From assembly GCA_026545765.1 (NCBI GenBank), contig CM048840.1, positions 6,359,765 to 6,423,764 on the forward strand: 64,000 nt of DNA. The letters are read 5' to 3'. Both the position numbers and the translations under genes were made by a program. Below the pieces are notes generated by a model, which worked only from the letters and a program-made list of their open reading frames with translations, was not told the origin of the DNA and searched no databases. Below are positions 22,522-34,381 of the stretch, piece after piece. The stretch comes from Plantago major (Eukaryota > Streptophyta > Magnoliopsida > Lamiales > Plantaginaceae). Numbering within the stretch: position 1 is the first letter of the stretch; the number at the start of each line of letters is the position of its first letter.

Positions 22522-23936
22522 GTATACTATGTTTTTGAATCATTACCCTGTAATCAATTCCTGGTTTACCTTTTCAAGTGTATATGTTGTGGATCTGAAT
22601 TTTTGTTGTTAATTCTGTGTTTTGTTTTTGCGATTGAAAATGCCTGTCGAAACGGCTGCTTTATGGTTTTATGTTGAATAGATTGGTTACAGGATTCTAG
22701 TGTGTTGGAAATGTAGTAATGCAGCATGGTCTTCAAGGCTTCTGAATCTGCATGTTGTAATTAGGGGAAAGGTTTCTTCAGGAATGTGTTTGTATATTGA
22801 TGTACATACTAGTACTCTGCCATCTACATTGGTTATTTCCGTTTTCTGTTTGTGATTATGCAATTGAAGATGCTTTCAGGTTTGATCAAGTGTTGATTTG
22901 TTGCTCTTTACTAGAAAAAGAGATTGGTTGTGTTATTTGTGTTTTTCTCCAAGGCTTATGAATGCAAAGCTGTGTTCTAGATGCTCCATGTCAACATGTC
23001 GTAATTAGGGTGGGGGTTGGAGATTTCTTCTGAAATTTTAGTGGATTGATCTGGATGTTGATACTGTATGATTACACTGACCGCTTGCTTTCTGTATATG
23101 ATAGCAGCGAAGGTACGGAGTGTCATAATCTTACTAAATTAGATTGAAGGAGTAAATCAACATGCCTTGGGAATTTCCAAACTACTGGGGGAAGTGTGTG
23201 CGATTGGTTGTGTTCTATCGCTTTATTCTATAACTTTTTTTCATTGGTGAGTTGTCTTCTGACCTTTGAACTTTGTGTTAAGAATTCGAACTTGTTGGTA
23301 ACTATTTTCACGTCCTAACGTAAGAGTTGAATGAAAATTCTAGCCTATGCACATCTATTCTTCTCCTAGCCTTGCGTTTGGAATTTGTGTTTGAACTGTT
23401 ATGCAATATTATACACCAACATCTGTGTATTTGAGTACATAAAACTTGGTATTTCTACAAGGCCTAATGTGTTTGTGGGGCTCAAACACGTGTCAAACAC
23501 TCGAACTTGTGTTTGGACTTTCGGGTTTGTCTTCTACACCAAGTATTTTGAAAATCATACCATGCCAAATTGCCAATTCATCTATTTGTCTTATGTGTTT
23601 ATTCGGATCTGGATTTTTTCAAATGACTGAAGAAAGCTTAATGGACTGTTATGCTTATCCTGACTTTTAATCGCACATTTTGCATTTTTAGTTTTTAACT
23701 GAAGAACCTAAGATTCCAGCATGCATTGTTTGAAAGGGTATTGACTTCGAACCACTTTATAATTTTCTAAACAAGAATAACCATCTGTGTTGATTATAAT
23801 TCAGTCCTGTGTTTCTTGAATTGTGGCTCTCTTTCACTAAATTAAATTATAAATCAATTTCAGGTGAATAACATTAAGCTTTCAGTTTCACTAGACTTTT
23901 TGTCTTCTTATACTTAATTTGGCCGTGAGAGTGAGG

Positions 23937-24713
23937 ATGCGCATTGCAGCTACACGAAAGAAAGATCAGAACTTGAAACAAATTGGAGAAATTAACATGA
24001 GCATTGGAAGCATAGCTTTTTACCAGTTGATGAAAGTTTGCCAGGTGAGTATTTTTGTTCTTGATGTTTGTTGTATTGTATTCCTTTTGTCGTTCTGGGG
24101 CTCTTAAGGTATATCAAAATTGCTGCTTTCTTGATTATTGGTTACAAATTTATGTTTCCTACCGTGAATTATTTCGCTGAATATTTTGTATTTTTACATC
24201 TTGCACGACTATGTCATACTGATATGCAAAGGCTATATGTTCTTAGTCTGATATGCATTTGATATTTAACAGCTTGTTTGGGTGTGGTTTTCTTGAAGTT
24301 GGTACAAAAAATAGTGGCGTGAGTTAAGGAAAAGTGAAATGAGTATTGATTGAAGGAGTGTTTTTAATAGGAAATATTATAAATGGCTAAAGCAACATTG
24401 CCAAAGTTTTTTATTGTCGTCGTATTTCTGATAAACTAAATGCACGAATCAAACTAACAAAGTAACATTTTTTAACAAATCAAATTTGATAAACACATTG
24501 CTGTTTCTAGAGTCAATATTTGCTTGGACATTATGGTACTTTCAGACTTGCACTCCAGACTTTTTTTTGCATCTGCTAATCTGTTTTCTTTCCTGAACTG
24601 TTTGTTCCTGCGATATCTTGCACTTATTTCATTTCATTTCATTTGGTAAACACTTCTTGATCTTGTCTTTGCAGGCCGAATATTTCCGTCAGTTGCTTAA
24701 ACCGGTTACGTAG
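23937..24713 (+). CDS. Conserved-peptide upstream ORF of the SAC51-type gene (spliced)
   Basis: Two exons, 23937-24044 and 24675-24713, join in frame across a GTGAGT...GCAG intron. They encode 48 residues ending VCQAEYFRQLLKPVT, followed by a stop. This C-terminus is the hallmark of the conserved uORF in SAC51/SACL bHLH transcripts. In Arabidopsis the peptide represses translation of the main ORF and thermospermine relieves the block. I chose ATG 23937 as the most upstream in-frame ATG in the exon that follows the TTTCAG acceptor. An internal ATG at about 23997 is possible. The stop is about 270 bases before the main ORF. It should act in cis at the ribosome and is not expected to act as a free protein. 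Confidence 0.85.
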
Positions 24714-24844
24714 TCTTGTTCCTCTGAAGGCATTTAGACATTGGGATTAACTATCTTCTGCTCTGGTTGGGTTATAAAATAAAATAAGCTCGGCAGAGCA
24801 CTAAAGGAGGAAACTTCTCATTGAACCAGACAGCCATTTCTAAG

Positions 24845-24859
24845 ATGGATACCCCATAA
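24845..24859 (+). other. Second, minimal upstream ORF (4 codons)
   Basis: An ATG GAT ACC CCA TAA frame lies between the conserved uORF and the main start. SAC51-type leaders carry several short uORFs, so it may further reduce initiation. It has no conserved peptide that I can see. Confidence 0.45.
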
Positions 24860-24980
24860 GACCTTGCTGCAAATTTGTTCTAAAGTTTTCCATTTTCAGT
24901 TTGAGCCAAAAAATCTTCTGTAAGCTCAGCATCTCTGTAATTCCATTAAGCTCCCCGAGTTTGCTTGTAAGATATCACTC

Positions 24981-25652
24981 ATGCAAAGTCACCAGCCATA
25001 CTTCCTCCAAAAGCCAATGACCCCCCTTGCTGATCAAGTGGGCTATTACATGCAAAATTCTCATGTGGCTCCTTTCTTTAACGGGCACTCATTTCATAAT
25101 GTTGATATCCAACCCTCTGATGCCTGCCCTAGAAACTTCATAATCTTCGACCAATCTAATAACCAAAGCCATGTAATGTTTCATCCCGAAATAAGCTCCA
25201 AATGGTTATGTACTGGTTTGGGTGTTCATGCACCTATGGCTCAGAAGGAGCAAATTGCAAATGATGACATACAAGTTGTATCTTCCTTCAAAGAAGATTC
25301 GGCTGATATCGATGCCCTTTTGAGTACGGAACTTGGGGAAAGTGAAGAGTGTCATTATGATGATGATTTAGTGAGCACAGCTCGAACAACTGGATGTAAC
25401 TATTCTCCAGATTCAAACTCCAGTTATTCTTCATCATCAAGTAAGAGTAGGTCGTTCTTCAAGAGATCTTCTGGGAAAGGCTTTGATGATAAGAAGCGCC
25501 ACAGAGTGAGAAAGATGGTGAAGGTACTGCGAGGCATTGTTCCTGGATCAAATCGTATGAGCAGCGTGGCTGTTCTTGATGAAGCAGTTCGACACCTCAA
25601 ATCGCTCAGGGTTGAAGTGCAGAAGCTGGGAGTTGGAAGTACGAAAGGCTAA
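24981..25652 (+). CDS. SAC51: SAC51-type atypical bHLH transcription factor
   Basis: The single-exon protein has 223 residues. An unstructured N-terminal two thirds is followed by a Ser-rich run (145-160) and an HLH region at about 171-217 (HRVRKMVKVLRGIVPG, then VAVLDEAVRHLKSLRVEVQ, ending KLGVGS). The basic part lacks the usual His-Glu-Arg DNA-contact set, as in the SAC51/bHLH143-145 group. In Arabidopsis this group acts downstream of thermospermine in xylem and stem growth. The peptide uORF upstream makes the assignment firm. The start at 24981 is the first ATG after the leader in this frame. The protein is shorter than Arabidopsis SAC51 (about 350). Which paralogue it is (SAC51, SACL1, 2 or 3) cannot be told here. 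Confidence 0.85.
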   Translation: MQSHQPYFLQKPMTPLADQVGYYMQNSHVAPFFNGHSFHNVDIQPSDACPRNFIIFDQSNNQSHVMFHPEISSKWLCTGLGVHAPMAQKEQIANDDIQVVSSFKEDSADIDALLSTELGESEECHYDDDLVSTARTTGCNYSPDSNSSYSSSSSKSRSFFKRSSGKGFDDKKRHRVRKMVKVLRGIVPGSNRMSSVAVLDEAVRHLKSLRVEVQKLGVGSTKG

Positions 25653-26762
25653 ATGCTGAGCCTCGATGTGAGGCTAATAAACAGTTGGTCTCAATTCTGC
25701 ACCTTCGGCCTTGCCATTTTCCGCATTGGCTAATAAATGGTTGTGACGTCTCAATTCCGCACTTTGGGCCTTGCCATTACAGCCCAGGATTCTTGATTGC
25801 AGGTGAGCACTACGCTCCGCAGAAGATTTTATAATAGTTTTTGTTTGTGTGTTTTATTTTCCGTTTATGCTACTGATTTTAAATCCTTCAGTCATGATGT
25901 ATGATTTATCGGATACATATCGTAGTTCATTTATTAGGTATTTATACAGTTTGTTCCATTTGTGTATTGGCTTTGGACAGTAAATGCCACTGGTAATCTG
26001 GTACTCATTTGCTCTCCCATAAGTCCGTAACTGGTTCTGTATATACTTCAGCACACCGTAGTCATTTGCGATTCTTCTTAATGTGATGCATCACATTTAT
26101 ACCAAGGGCTCAAGTATTGCACCATACACCATTAGAAAACATTATTAGACTCTACATCATGTGACTAAAGTATCAGAAATAATGAATCATACTTCCTAGC
26201 TCCTCAGGCATGAAATAGTGTCAAGATGTGTAGTAATTTTTAGAGTTTTAGTGGAAAAATATATAATTGAGATTGATAACTATACCCCTCCGCATTGAAG
26301 AACTTCATATATTAAAGTTGTGTAGTTTTAGGTGAAAAGTTAAAATAAATTATGAATATAAAAATGTTGTAAAAGGTGTAATTTTAGTGATAAAATATGA
26401 AAGTTGTGCGTAAGTTAAAGTTGTACTATACTATTTATTGGATGTGGAGTAACTTTCTTTTTAGTTATAAATGAAATTTGATGGGTAGATTAAAAATTCC
26501 AAATTTAAATTTTCGGGGTATTATTAGTTCAAATATGCGTAACATAGTAGTCAACTAAATTTTCCACACCCGGCCCACCCACCCACCATATTCCGGGGCT
26601 TATCAAAACTTTAGTGTATCAGTATAACTGTTTAAGCGAACAGTTGTGAGATTTAATTAATTAACACAACCTACTTTTAGAGGGAGATTTGTATTCCAAA
26701 CGGAAACTAAATGTTGAAGTATACTAAAATGCAATGCAAGAATTTATTATAATAGATTAGAA
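25653..26762. other. SAC51-type 3' UTR and spacer
   Basis: The 3' UTR carries AATAAA-like signals at about 25675 and 25731. It also holds a short imperfect direct repeat (GTCTCAATTC.GCAC) at about 25687 and 25747. From about 26090 onward the AT-rich sequence shows no gene. Confidence 0.5.
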
Positions 26763-28935
26763 AAACCAATGAAAAGCGCGGTTGAATCGGAAACAGGCGG
26801 TTCGGTTCTCAAAATAAGCCAGAAACCGGTTACTTATATATACCCACCAAATTGGATCTGCTCCGCCAGAAACATCCACTCCACTCCGCCTTCTGCGTCG
26901 GCACCGTACCTTCAATCATCCACTCCACCATCTCCGCCGGATTTCATTGATTTCGCCGGATTTCTACGCGATTTCATCGAAGTTCCTCAAATTCATCATG
27001 AATCAGGTGAATCAATTGAAGTAGCTTCATGGTTTTTGTTGTTCTTCATCTATTATATGGATTCATGTCGCTTTTTTCATTAAAATCTCAATTGGAAGTG
27101 AAATTTGCCCTTTTCTTTTTCTTTTTTCGCTGATTTTACGATCTAATATTTTCAGATCTGAAATTCGTACAGTGAAAATTGAATTATTTCGCGCATATGT
27201 TATCTGGTGCTTTGTTATGGTTTTAAGAGGCATTGTTATAGTTTTACGAGTTGGTGTTATAGTTTTAAGCATTTCCGTTATATGAATTCATTCAGCTTTT
27301 TTCGTTAAAAACTCAACTGAAAGTGAAATTTCACCTTTTATTTTTCATTTTTCATTGATTTTACGATCTGATGTTTCCAGATGTGAAACTAGATCTGAAA
27401 TTCGCACAGTGAAAATCGAATCATTTCGCAATCATGTTACTTTGTGTTTTGTTATGGTTTTTAATAGCTGGTGTTATAGTTTTAAGCATCATTGTTATGT
27501 TTTTAGTTTGTGTTGAATGTTTTATGTCTGTTATTGTTTTAGCACATATGTTATAGTTGTAATACATATTATTGTAGTTTTAAGTAGCAACATTAGTGTT
27601 TTTAGCTTTTGATGAAATATTTATGATTTGATTTTTTGCAGATGCTTTATTATAGTTTTAAAAGGCACCGTTATCGATTTAAGTATCAATGTTACTGTTT
27701 TTAACTTGTGTTGCATGTTTATGCTTTGTTATAGTTTTAATATGCATTGTTATAGTTTTAAAATGCACTGTTGTGGTTTTTAAGCATTAATGTTACTATT
27801 TTTAGCTTGTGTTCAATATTTCTGCATGTTATTATTTTAGCGCATATGTTATAGTTTTAAGACATACTGTTGCAGTTTTAAGCAATAACATTAGTCTTTT
27901 TAGCTTCTAATAAAATATTTATGATTTGATTGTTTGCAAATGTTTTGTTATAGTTTTAAGAGTCATTGTTATAGCTTTACACGGACTGCTATGGTTTTAA
28001 GCATCAATGTTACTGTTTTTAGCTTGTGTTGCATACTACTGCTTTGTTATTTTTTTAAGAGGCACTAATATGGTTTTAAGTATCAATATTACTATTTTTA
28101 GCTTGTTTTGCATTTTTTTTTTTTTTTTTTTTTTTTTTTTGTGTTTTAAGCACCAATGTGATTGTTTTAATGAGAGTTGTTATGGTTTTAACCAAGTTAT
28201 TGAATATTTTAAGCAGGTGTTGATGTTGACATCGAGGTTGATGATATAGGTATCTCAAAGGTGTTATTGCAGTATTGAAACAACAAGCACAAACAACAAA
28301 AGGCATGAAGCCGAAGTTCACCAACAAGTTTAATCGAAAATAGCCTATTTTAACAACTCAGTTTGCATTTGCATAAAAAACACCGAATGAACGTTTATTG
28401 TAATGATTTTCCTATGAGAATAGATGTTTTAAAACATTTGGATGATTGAATGTTTCAATATTGTATAATGACAGATGTTTTAAGTAACTTATTTATGCTT
28501 GTTTATTGATGTTTTAATGGCATCCCTGAAAATTTTAGACGTGTTTAACGGTAATTTAATGATATTAGATTGACATTTAAAACTATAACAAACCATCTTA
28601 AAAACTATAATGTACCATCACACCATCTCTTAAAAAAATTAATAAAAGAGGTTAAAATTATAATTGAAACATACAATACTGCCGCATTAAAACCAGCACA
28701 ACATCTCTTAAAACATTAACAAAATACGTAGTTGTGTTGGTTGTCCTTAGCTGTTGCTAGCTATCTTCCTTGTTCTGCTGTTTTTGGTTAAAACTGTAAC
28801 TAAAACTTTCAATGATAACAACTTAAAACCATAACATAATCTATTAAAAGCATAATGAAAAATGTGTGTCTCGGCGATTTTTTAAGAAACTCGGCCGGTC
28901 AGACCGCTAAAACTAAAAAACCGCGAAAAAACAAA
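26763..28935. mobile_element. Probable non-autonomous DNA transposon with motif arrays
   Basis: The left end (26769-26830) and the right end (28870-28930) have partly complementary GC-rich segments (CGCGGTT, GGCGGTTCGG), suggesting degenerate terminal inverted repeats. The interior holds GTTATAGTTTTAAG-type repeats in one orientation at 27200-28200 and the complementary TTAAAACTATAAC at 28570-28850. No target duplication was found and no transposase remains. A 104-codon open frame at 26769-27083 has no recognisable motif and looks like leader sequence. Confidence 0.4.
27060..28240. repeat. GTTATAGTTTTAAG tandem array
   Basis: Many degenerate copies of a 14-base motif separated by 8-15 bases are arranged in higher-order units. 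27065-27235 is duplicated at about 27295-27470, and a unit with TATTTATGATTTGATT recurs at about 27617 and 27915. A T run of about 30 sits at 28111-28140. Confidence 0.85.
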
Positions 28936-30124
28936 AAAAAAAACCTTTAACTTTCATGTTTTTTTTAAAATTTTTTTTTACCTTTTCCAGGAATTTGAAT
29001 TTAAAATATCTAATTTGCAGAAATGTACTTGCATTAAATTTGGTGATTTATATGCATTGAATATGAACTCTATGGACCTAGTCAAAGCTCGATATCAATT
29101 TGGTTTGGTGCCCATAATCTTGTGTTGTAAAATATAAGTACATCCACAAAATTCAACCTTATCTTATCATTTCACACATGTTTCCTCCCCATTTCTGCAA
29201 ATCCAATGTCAACTTGCTCTAGTGGTGCCCATGCTCGGCACGGGATCGATTCGGAAAAAAAGAAATACCTTTTTATATGTATTAAATTCAACTTTTTTAA
29301 ATTTAACACGGTCTATTTTTATATTAAAATGTTAAAAAAAATATAATATTACCGCCCACACAAATATGACTCGAGTATATCTGGAGTGATTTTTGTTAAT
29401 ATATTCGTAAATTGAATAAGTATTAGATACTTTACACACTTATTATAAATTAAACAATTTATAGTTAAAATTGGCACGGGTTAAAAAGAAATCCTGGCTC
29501 CACCCTCGGAAAGACTCGAGCTTTGACATACACTCAGCTCGTCAATGTCACATGTTTCGAATACAAAACTGTGTTTGTGTAAAGACCACAACACTTGAGT
29601 CCCCTCAGTTATACACTGACCAAAAATTCACTAATCAAAACTCATTTCAGGCCAAAATTTTATTTATGAAATGAATCTTTATTCAATAAATCCATTCTTC
29701 AATAGGAATCAAAGTGCACAAACCGTGTTAGTACCATCTAAGCTTTAGTCAAACAATTTACGTTTTTCATTCTCTTTTTCCTAGCATTACAATGGGCATG
29801 ACTGTCTCGACATGTATTTTGTCTCAACTAAGGTTCCTTTGAAGCAGCTTCACATAATGTGATAATAACTTACACAAAGGTGAAGAAAATAATATGGGAC
29901 CTATTTAAAACATCATCATCATCATCCTCCTCATCATCCTAAAAAACATTACAGTCATAGTGTCATTTTACAAAAAGCCAAAAGTATCTTGTTCTATTAC
30001 CATGAGACCAAGAACTACTGTTCCTCCTCCAAAAGGTCATCTAAAAAATGTAAATAGTAGAAGTTCTAGAACATTTTCTTGACCTTTTCATGTTCATCTG
30101 TCTTGTACTGAAGAAGAAATCCTC
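28936..30124. other. Spacer downstream of the MAKR-like gene
   Basis: AT-rich sequence with a CATCAT microsatellite near 29917-29936. No gene is supported. The open frame at 29471-29674 lacks a motif. The MAKR-like 3' UTR probably occupies the right-hand part. Confidence 0.45.
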
Positions 30125-31064
30125 TCAATTTTCTGAAATATAATGAAAATAGAACATAAATGTCAATCAACCCCAAGAACACATGATCATGTCATCAGAA
30201 TTCGAGGAAACATAGTAAACTAAATGATAACATACCTATTGATCTTTTACAGTGAAGAACTGCCTCATGGATTGAGCTCTCAACATCATAACAGGAGCTA
30301 CTAGAACCCAGGCTTATACGGGGCGAAGATTGGGGTGAACTGTTCCAGCTCTTGGTCCGTTTAAACCCAAGATTAAGATCAGCTTTCTTGCGTAGTTTCT
30401 TAACATCTGTCCATTCAACAACAGAGTAAGCTGTGCTTGGCCTTGGTGATGCCTGTAGGGAATTGCCACAACTTCGGATTTCGCAAACTTTACGTTCAAG
30501 GTCATCCACTCTAATGCTTTTTCTTGAACCCCCTATTGTCTTGCAGAGTGGCTTGACAAATCCAAAACATTTTTGTAAGAGTCTCTTGGATGATTTTCTC
30601 CATTTACCAAGCAAGTAAACTTCGGCTGGCTTGCTGCTTAAACTTCTGGATAAGTATTCTGCATCTGCATCGGATTCTTTCTGGTCAAAGAATCTCGTAC
30701 CAGGACACTCGATGGATTTCCTAGGCGAAAATCGTGTTTCTTGGTCAAGAAACACACACATGGCAGGAGATCCTCCAGAAGAAAAACGCGGTTCTTCTGA
30801 TTGCAAACTGTCGATAAAAGACGCCGAATGTATATTGAAGGCCTCATCAAAATGTGGTCTTTCAGCATAAACAGGCATTATGTGACCATCATAGAAGATT
30901 TCATCAGCATGAACAATGGCATTATGGGAAGTTTGGAAAGGAAGATCAAAATTGAAATTCTGTTCTCTGTGAGTGGAATTAGTATCATGGAATATTATTG
31001 GTTCTTGGATTGTCAACCAGCCATATGAGAAGCTTTCTGTGGCTAAAGATTGAGAATTTTCCAT
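30125..31064 (-). CDS. MAKR-like membrane-associated kinase regulator
   Basis: Exon 1 (31064-30236) and a very short exon 2 (30132-30125) give about 278 residues. The donor is AG/GTATG and the acceptor TTTCAG. Visible MAKR features are an N-terminal SFSYGWL, the ADEIFYDGHIMPV motif at 53-65, a Lys/Arg-rich segment at 154-172 that would bind membrane lipid, a Ser-rich region, and the C-terminal VESSIHEAVLHCKRS at 261-275. MAKR and BKI1 proteins sit at the plasma membrane through the basic segment and tune receptor kinases. The MAKR6-like subgroup is my best guess. ATG 31064 is the first in frame, with a TATA box about 85 bases upstream. The C-terminal exon is uncertain, because another frame after the acceptor encodes KLRGFLLQYKTDEHEKV. 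Confidence 0.75.
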
Positions 31065-31145
31065 AGCTAGGAAATTAATTCAATGAATATCTATAGAAGT
31101 AATAAGGTGTACTATAGTAGTGTTCTCAAGACAAAAAGTGCTTCA

Positions 31146-31155
31146 TATATATATA
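31146..31155 (-). promoter_or_regulatory. TATA box of the MAKR-like gene
   Basis: A TATATATATA run lies about 85 bases upstream of the start codon, a fitting distance for a short plant leader. Confidence 0.55.
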
Positions 31156-31159
31156 CCAA

Positions 31160-32764
31160 GTTTTTTCATGTCTGAGTATGTATTAAACTTATTTTGTACC
31201 CATGACAAAGTATATATGGTGGGCACCAGTTATGATTACCATTGCTAGGAACTAAAAGAATTCAAAACAAAGTCACATGGCATGTTACATTATCATCTGA
31301 CATTAGTGTCAATGAATATTTAAATTAAAATCTCGATTTTAGTTTATGTTTTTAATTCTTAAAGAGGAAAAGAGATATACTTTGAAAATTTTGGAATGTT
31401 AGGATATTTTTCAAAATTTATCGTAATATTCTTTTCAATGAAATAAGAAGTATAGTACGTTTAAAACAATTTTGGTTTTCAAGTACATTTCATCACGATG
31501 AACTGAAAAATTGAGACACTTTTCATGGGCCGGGTACCCCTTTTCATGTGAGATCTTAAATCAATTAGTGTTATTCATATAAAAAAAAAGAACCACCTAT
31601 TTTTTTCTTATGAGGAACCACCTATATTTTAGTAATCTATAATTGTGCACGGTGTTAGCATTACATATTTCAACGACTCACATATAAGAGTGAAAATTTG
31701 CTTTAATGTATCAACATTTACGATCGATACATCTTTTTGCCTCTTTTTGGAATCACTCAAAGCGTCGTGCAAATGCACTCCGTTTTCAACAATAAAGCGA
31801 GCCCGTAGATGGGTGTACTCATGATTTGAAATTCGGGGATAAATTATATATATAAGATTAATTTGAAAGTTAGTATTAGTAAAATATTAAATTATCAAAA
31901 ATATTTCACATAAAATTATCATTTTTTGGGGTTGTCATGACATTGCGATGTAATTATCTTTATTGGATTTTATTGTTATCATCTTGGGTCAGCGGGCCAA
32001 GTCGGTGGGAAATGGGAGATTGTTTCTCCTAATAAAAATATTAGTAATATTATTGCCGGTACATAAATTTGAGAAGATGATAGGTTGGTGAGATACATGC
32101 AAATAGTAGGAATAGTATTTAATTTGTATACTTGGGAGGTTTATAGGGAAGATTGAAGCAAATTGCCAAACAAATAAGCCAGGGACCATGCTGCACAATG
32201 TGACACTCCATGCCGCAAACATTTAATTTAATTCTTATTGCATCAGAAGTAGTTGCCAATTACATGGTGACAATCTAGATATCAAATTCCTTTCATGTTC
32301 CAGCTGGGCAGCTGTGCCTGATATACATACCCCAAGGCCCTAGATCTCCATACTCATAGTATGAGAGGGGTTAAACCATTTATCCAGCTTGTCTCAAATA
32401 AGGCGAACAGAGCATGAAAGCTGATCGAGTGCCTATTTCAGGCCTCTAGATTTAGCAAGCCATAAATGTGGGATTTCTAAACATTTATAGATAACTCAAA
32501 CATGATCTTGTAATATCCCGACGGGTCCTGTATTTCTTTATTATAGTAACACGACCTTAGGTTACCTCGGTCATGCCGATTCGGCCCTATACCCTGGGCT
32601 TGATACATGAACCTTAGCTCCATCACATATATATCACATCGTATATGCTGATTTATCAGGATGACGAGCCTGGAGACCCTACTATGCCCGGTATGTACAT
32701 TCCTTATGTTCAACCATATATATAGTCTTAAAGTATTTGGAGTTGCCTAGAATTTTATAACAAT
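31160..32764. other. Intergenic spacer
   Basis: AT-rich, with no gene or element ends that I could support. Minus-strand open frames at 31989-32222 and 32477-32713 show no motif. Confidence 0.45.
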
Positions 32765-32769
32765 ACAAT

Positions 32770-32901
32770 TTTTTTTTTTGAAACGATGAAAATATTATAG
32801 ATTACCCATAAAGATTACACGAGCATAAAGAATGATCGGATCAGTACACGGTATTACAAATTCACAACCAAATAACAACTTAAAAGTTACAACTTCATGA
32901 T
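32770..32901 (-). mobile_element. Possible LINE 3' end
   Basis: On the minus strand the sequence ends in CGTTTC followed by a run of A (a T run on the plus strand at about 32770-32780), a common ending of plant LINEs. Only about 130 bases remain before Copia-4. No coding motif confirms it. Confidence 0.3.
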
Positions 32902-33524
32902 TGTGAGTTGTTTAGCTTGATATCTATTGAAGAAAGGTTAGTGTTATGACAACATTGGATAATGAAGAGAGTTGAAAGACTGGTGTTACTGGAACACTGA
33001 GTGTGTTGTGTTTGGTGTTGCAAAGACACTGGGAAACACAGGAAGCACAAATGAGTGATGACAAGATATGCTGACGTGTTATAATCTGATTGGCTCTGGT
33101 AATTTGAGAGGGAGAATTAGTTAGTTGCGTAACTAACTTGCAGAATTCATTCCTTGATCAAATTGGAGGCGGTTCTCATCAGTTTGGAGTATATAAGCAT
33201 ATTGTAACTGTTTGTAGCTCATAATAATCATAATTCTTCATTGTATTTCACTTTCTAGTAAAGCAATTCTCTGATTTCTGAGAAGTAGCAGTTAGACGAA
33301 GAACAGAGTAGCTTGAGAAGCTTGAAACTCGTTTGATTTGTTTTGTAATCTGTTTATTTCTTGTGATAGTGGAAATTTGGTACTCTCCGTGGATGTAGGT
33401 GAAAACTGAACCACGTAAATCGTTGAGTTGTTTGTTCGATTGTTGGTTATCGTGTGATTGCTTGGTTTCGTGTTTATCGTCAATCATAATTCAATTGGTT
33501 GATTTGCAGAGGTTAATCGTTAAA
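32902..33524 (+). repeat. Copia-4 5' LTR
   Basis: It starts TGTGAGTTG, has a TATATAAG box at 33190-33197, and ends near AATCGTTAAA. It matches 39365-39970. Confidence 0.88.
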
Positions 33525-33525
33525 A

Positions 33526-33543
33526 TTGGCGCCGTCCGTGGGA
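33526..33543 (+). other. Copia-4 primer-binding site
   Basis: TTGGCGCCGTCCGTGGG lies immediately inside the 5' LTR. It differs from the tRNA-Met-type site of Copia-1 to -3, so this element primes from another tRNA. Confidence 0.7.
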
Positions 33544-33563
33544 AGCTTTGCAAGTTTCAATCA

Positions 33564-33969
33564 ATGGCGTCTCCCATATTCGACATAGAGAGGTTAACGG
33601 AGAGAAGTGACTTTGCACAATGGAAGGTGAAGATGAAGGCGTTGCTGGTTCAACAGGGTATTATTGATGCTATTCTCGAGGATTTTCCATCGTCGATTAC
33701 AGATGCTGAGAAGAAAAAAATTATGTAGAAAGCTCGTAGTGCATTGATTTTATCTCTCGGAGATAATGCACTTAGAGAAATTGGTGATCTCAACACTGCA
33801 AAGAAGGTATGGGAAAAGCTTGAACACTGTATAATGTCAAATCTATTGCCAATAAGATCTATGCGAAGCAACGGTTATTTCGGTTCAGAATGGTGGAGGA
33901 TAAATCCATCTCAAGCCAGCTTGATGAGTTTAAGAAGATTGTCACTGATATGGACAATCTTGAAACTGA
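33564..33969 (+). pseudogene. Copia-4 gag N-terminus, interrupted
   Basis: ATG 33564 opens a gag frame with FDIERLTERSDFAQWKVKMK and, after an in-frame TAG at 33726, SALILSLGDNALREIGDL and KKVWEKLE. A frameshift near 33845 follows. The helix LDEFKKIVTDMDNLE remains up to the transposon junction at about 33970. The rest of gag, including the zinc knuckle, is missing. Confidence 0.8.
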
Positions 33970-34381
33970 GGCCTTCAGATGCATCCGCTAAACTCGGTGA
34001 CATCTTTCGGAGCAAGAGGGAGCCCCCGAGGGAGGGGGGGCGAGAAGTGGTCGTGCATCTCAGACTGGATGAGAGGCGAGTACTTTGATGAGTTGCGGGT
34101 AAGTTTAAATCTGGCATTCCTTTATTTGTTGTTATAATCGTTGTTTTAATATGAGTGGTATGTTAGCCGCTGAACTTGGGTGATATGTTAGTCACCACTG
34201 TGTTAGTAAATTTTAGGACAATGTGAGTGGTATGTTAGCCGCTAAACCTGGGTGATATGTTAGTCACCATTGAATATGTTACATTGTGTTATCTTATTAA
34301 ATTGATGTCTCGGTTTACGTTATGTAATTTGGATGTTGTCTGGAGTTGGGAATGTAGAAAAAGTACTTCATTCCCAACAAG

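Noticed and set aside
26769-27083. 104-codon Pro/Ser-rich ORF
   Set aside because: No recognisable domain, and it leads directly into the repeat array. Probably leader-like transposon sequence.
29471-29674. 67-codon ORF
   Set aside because: No motif, no splice context and no downstream exon.
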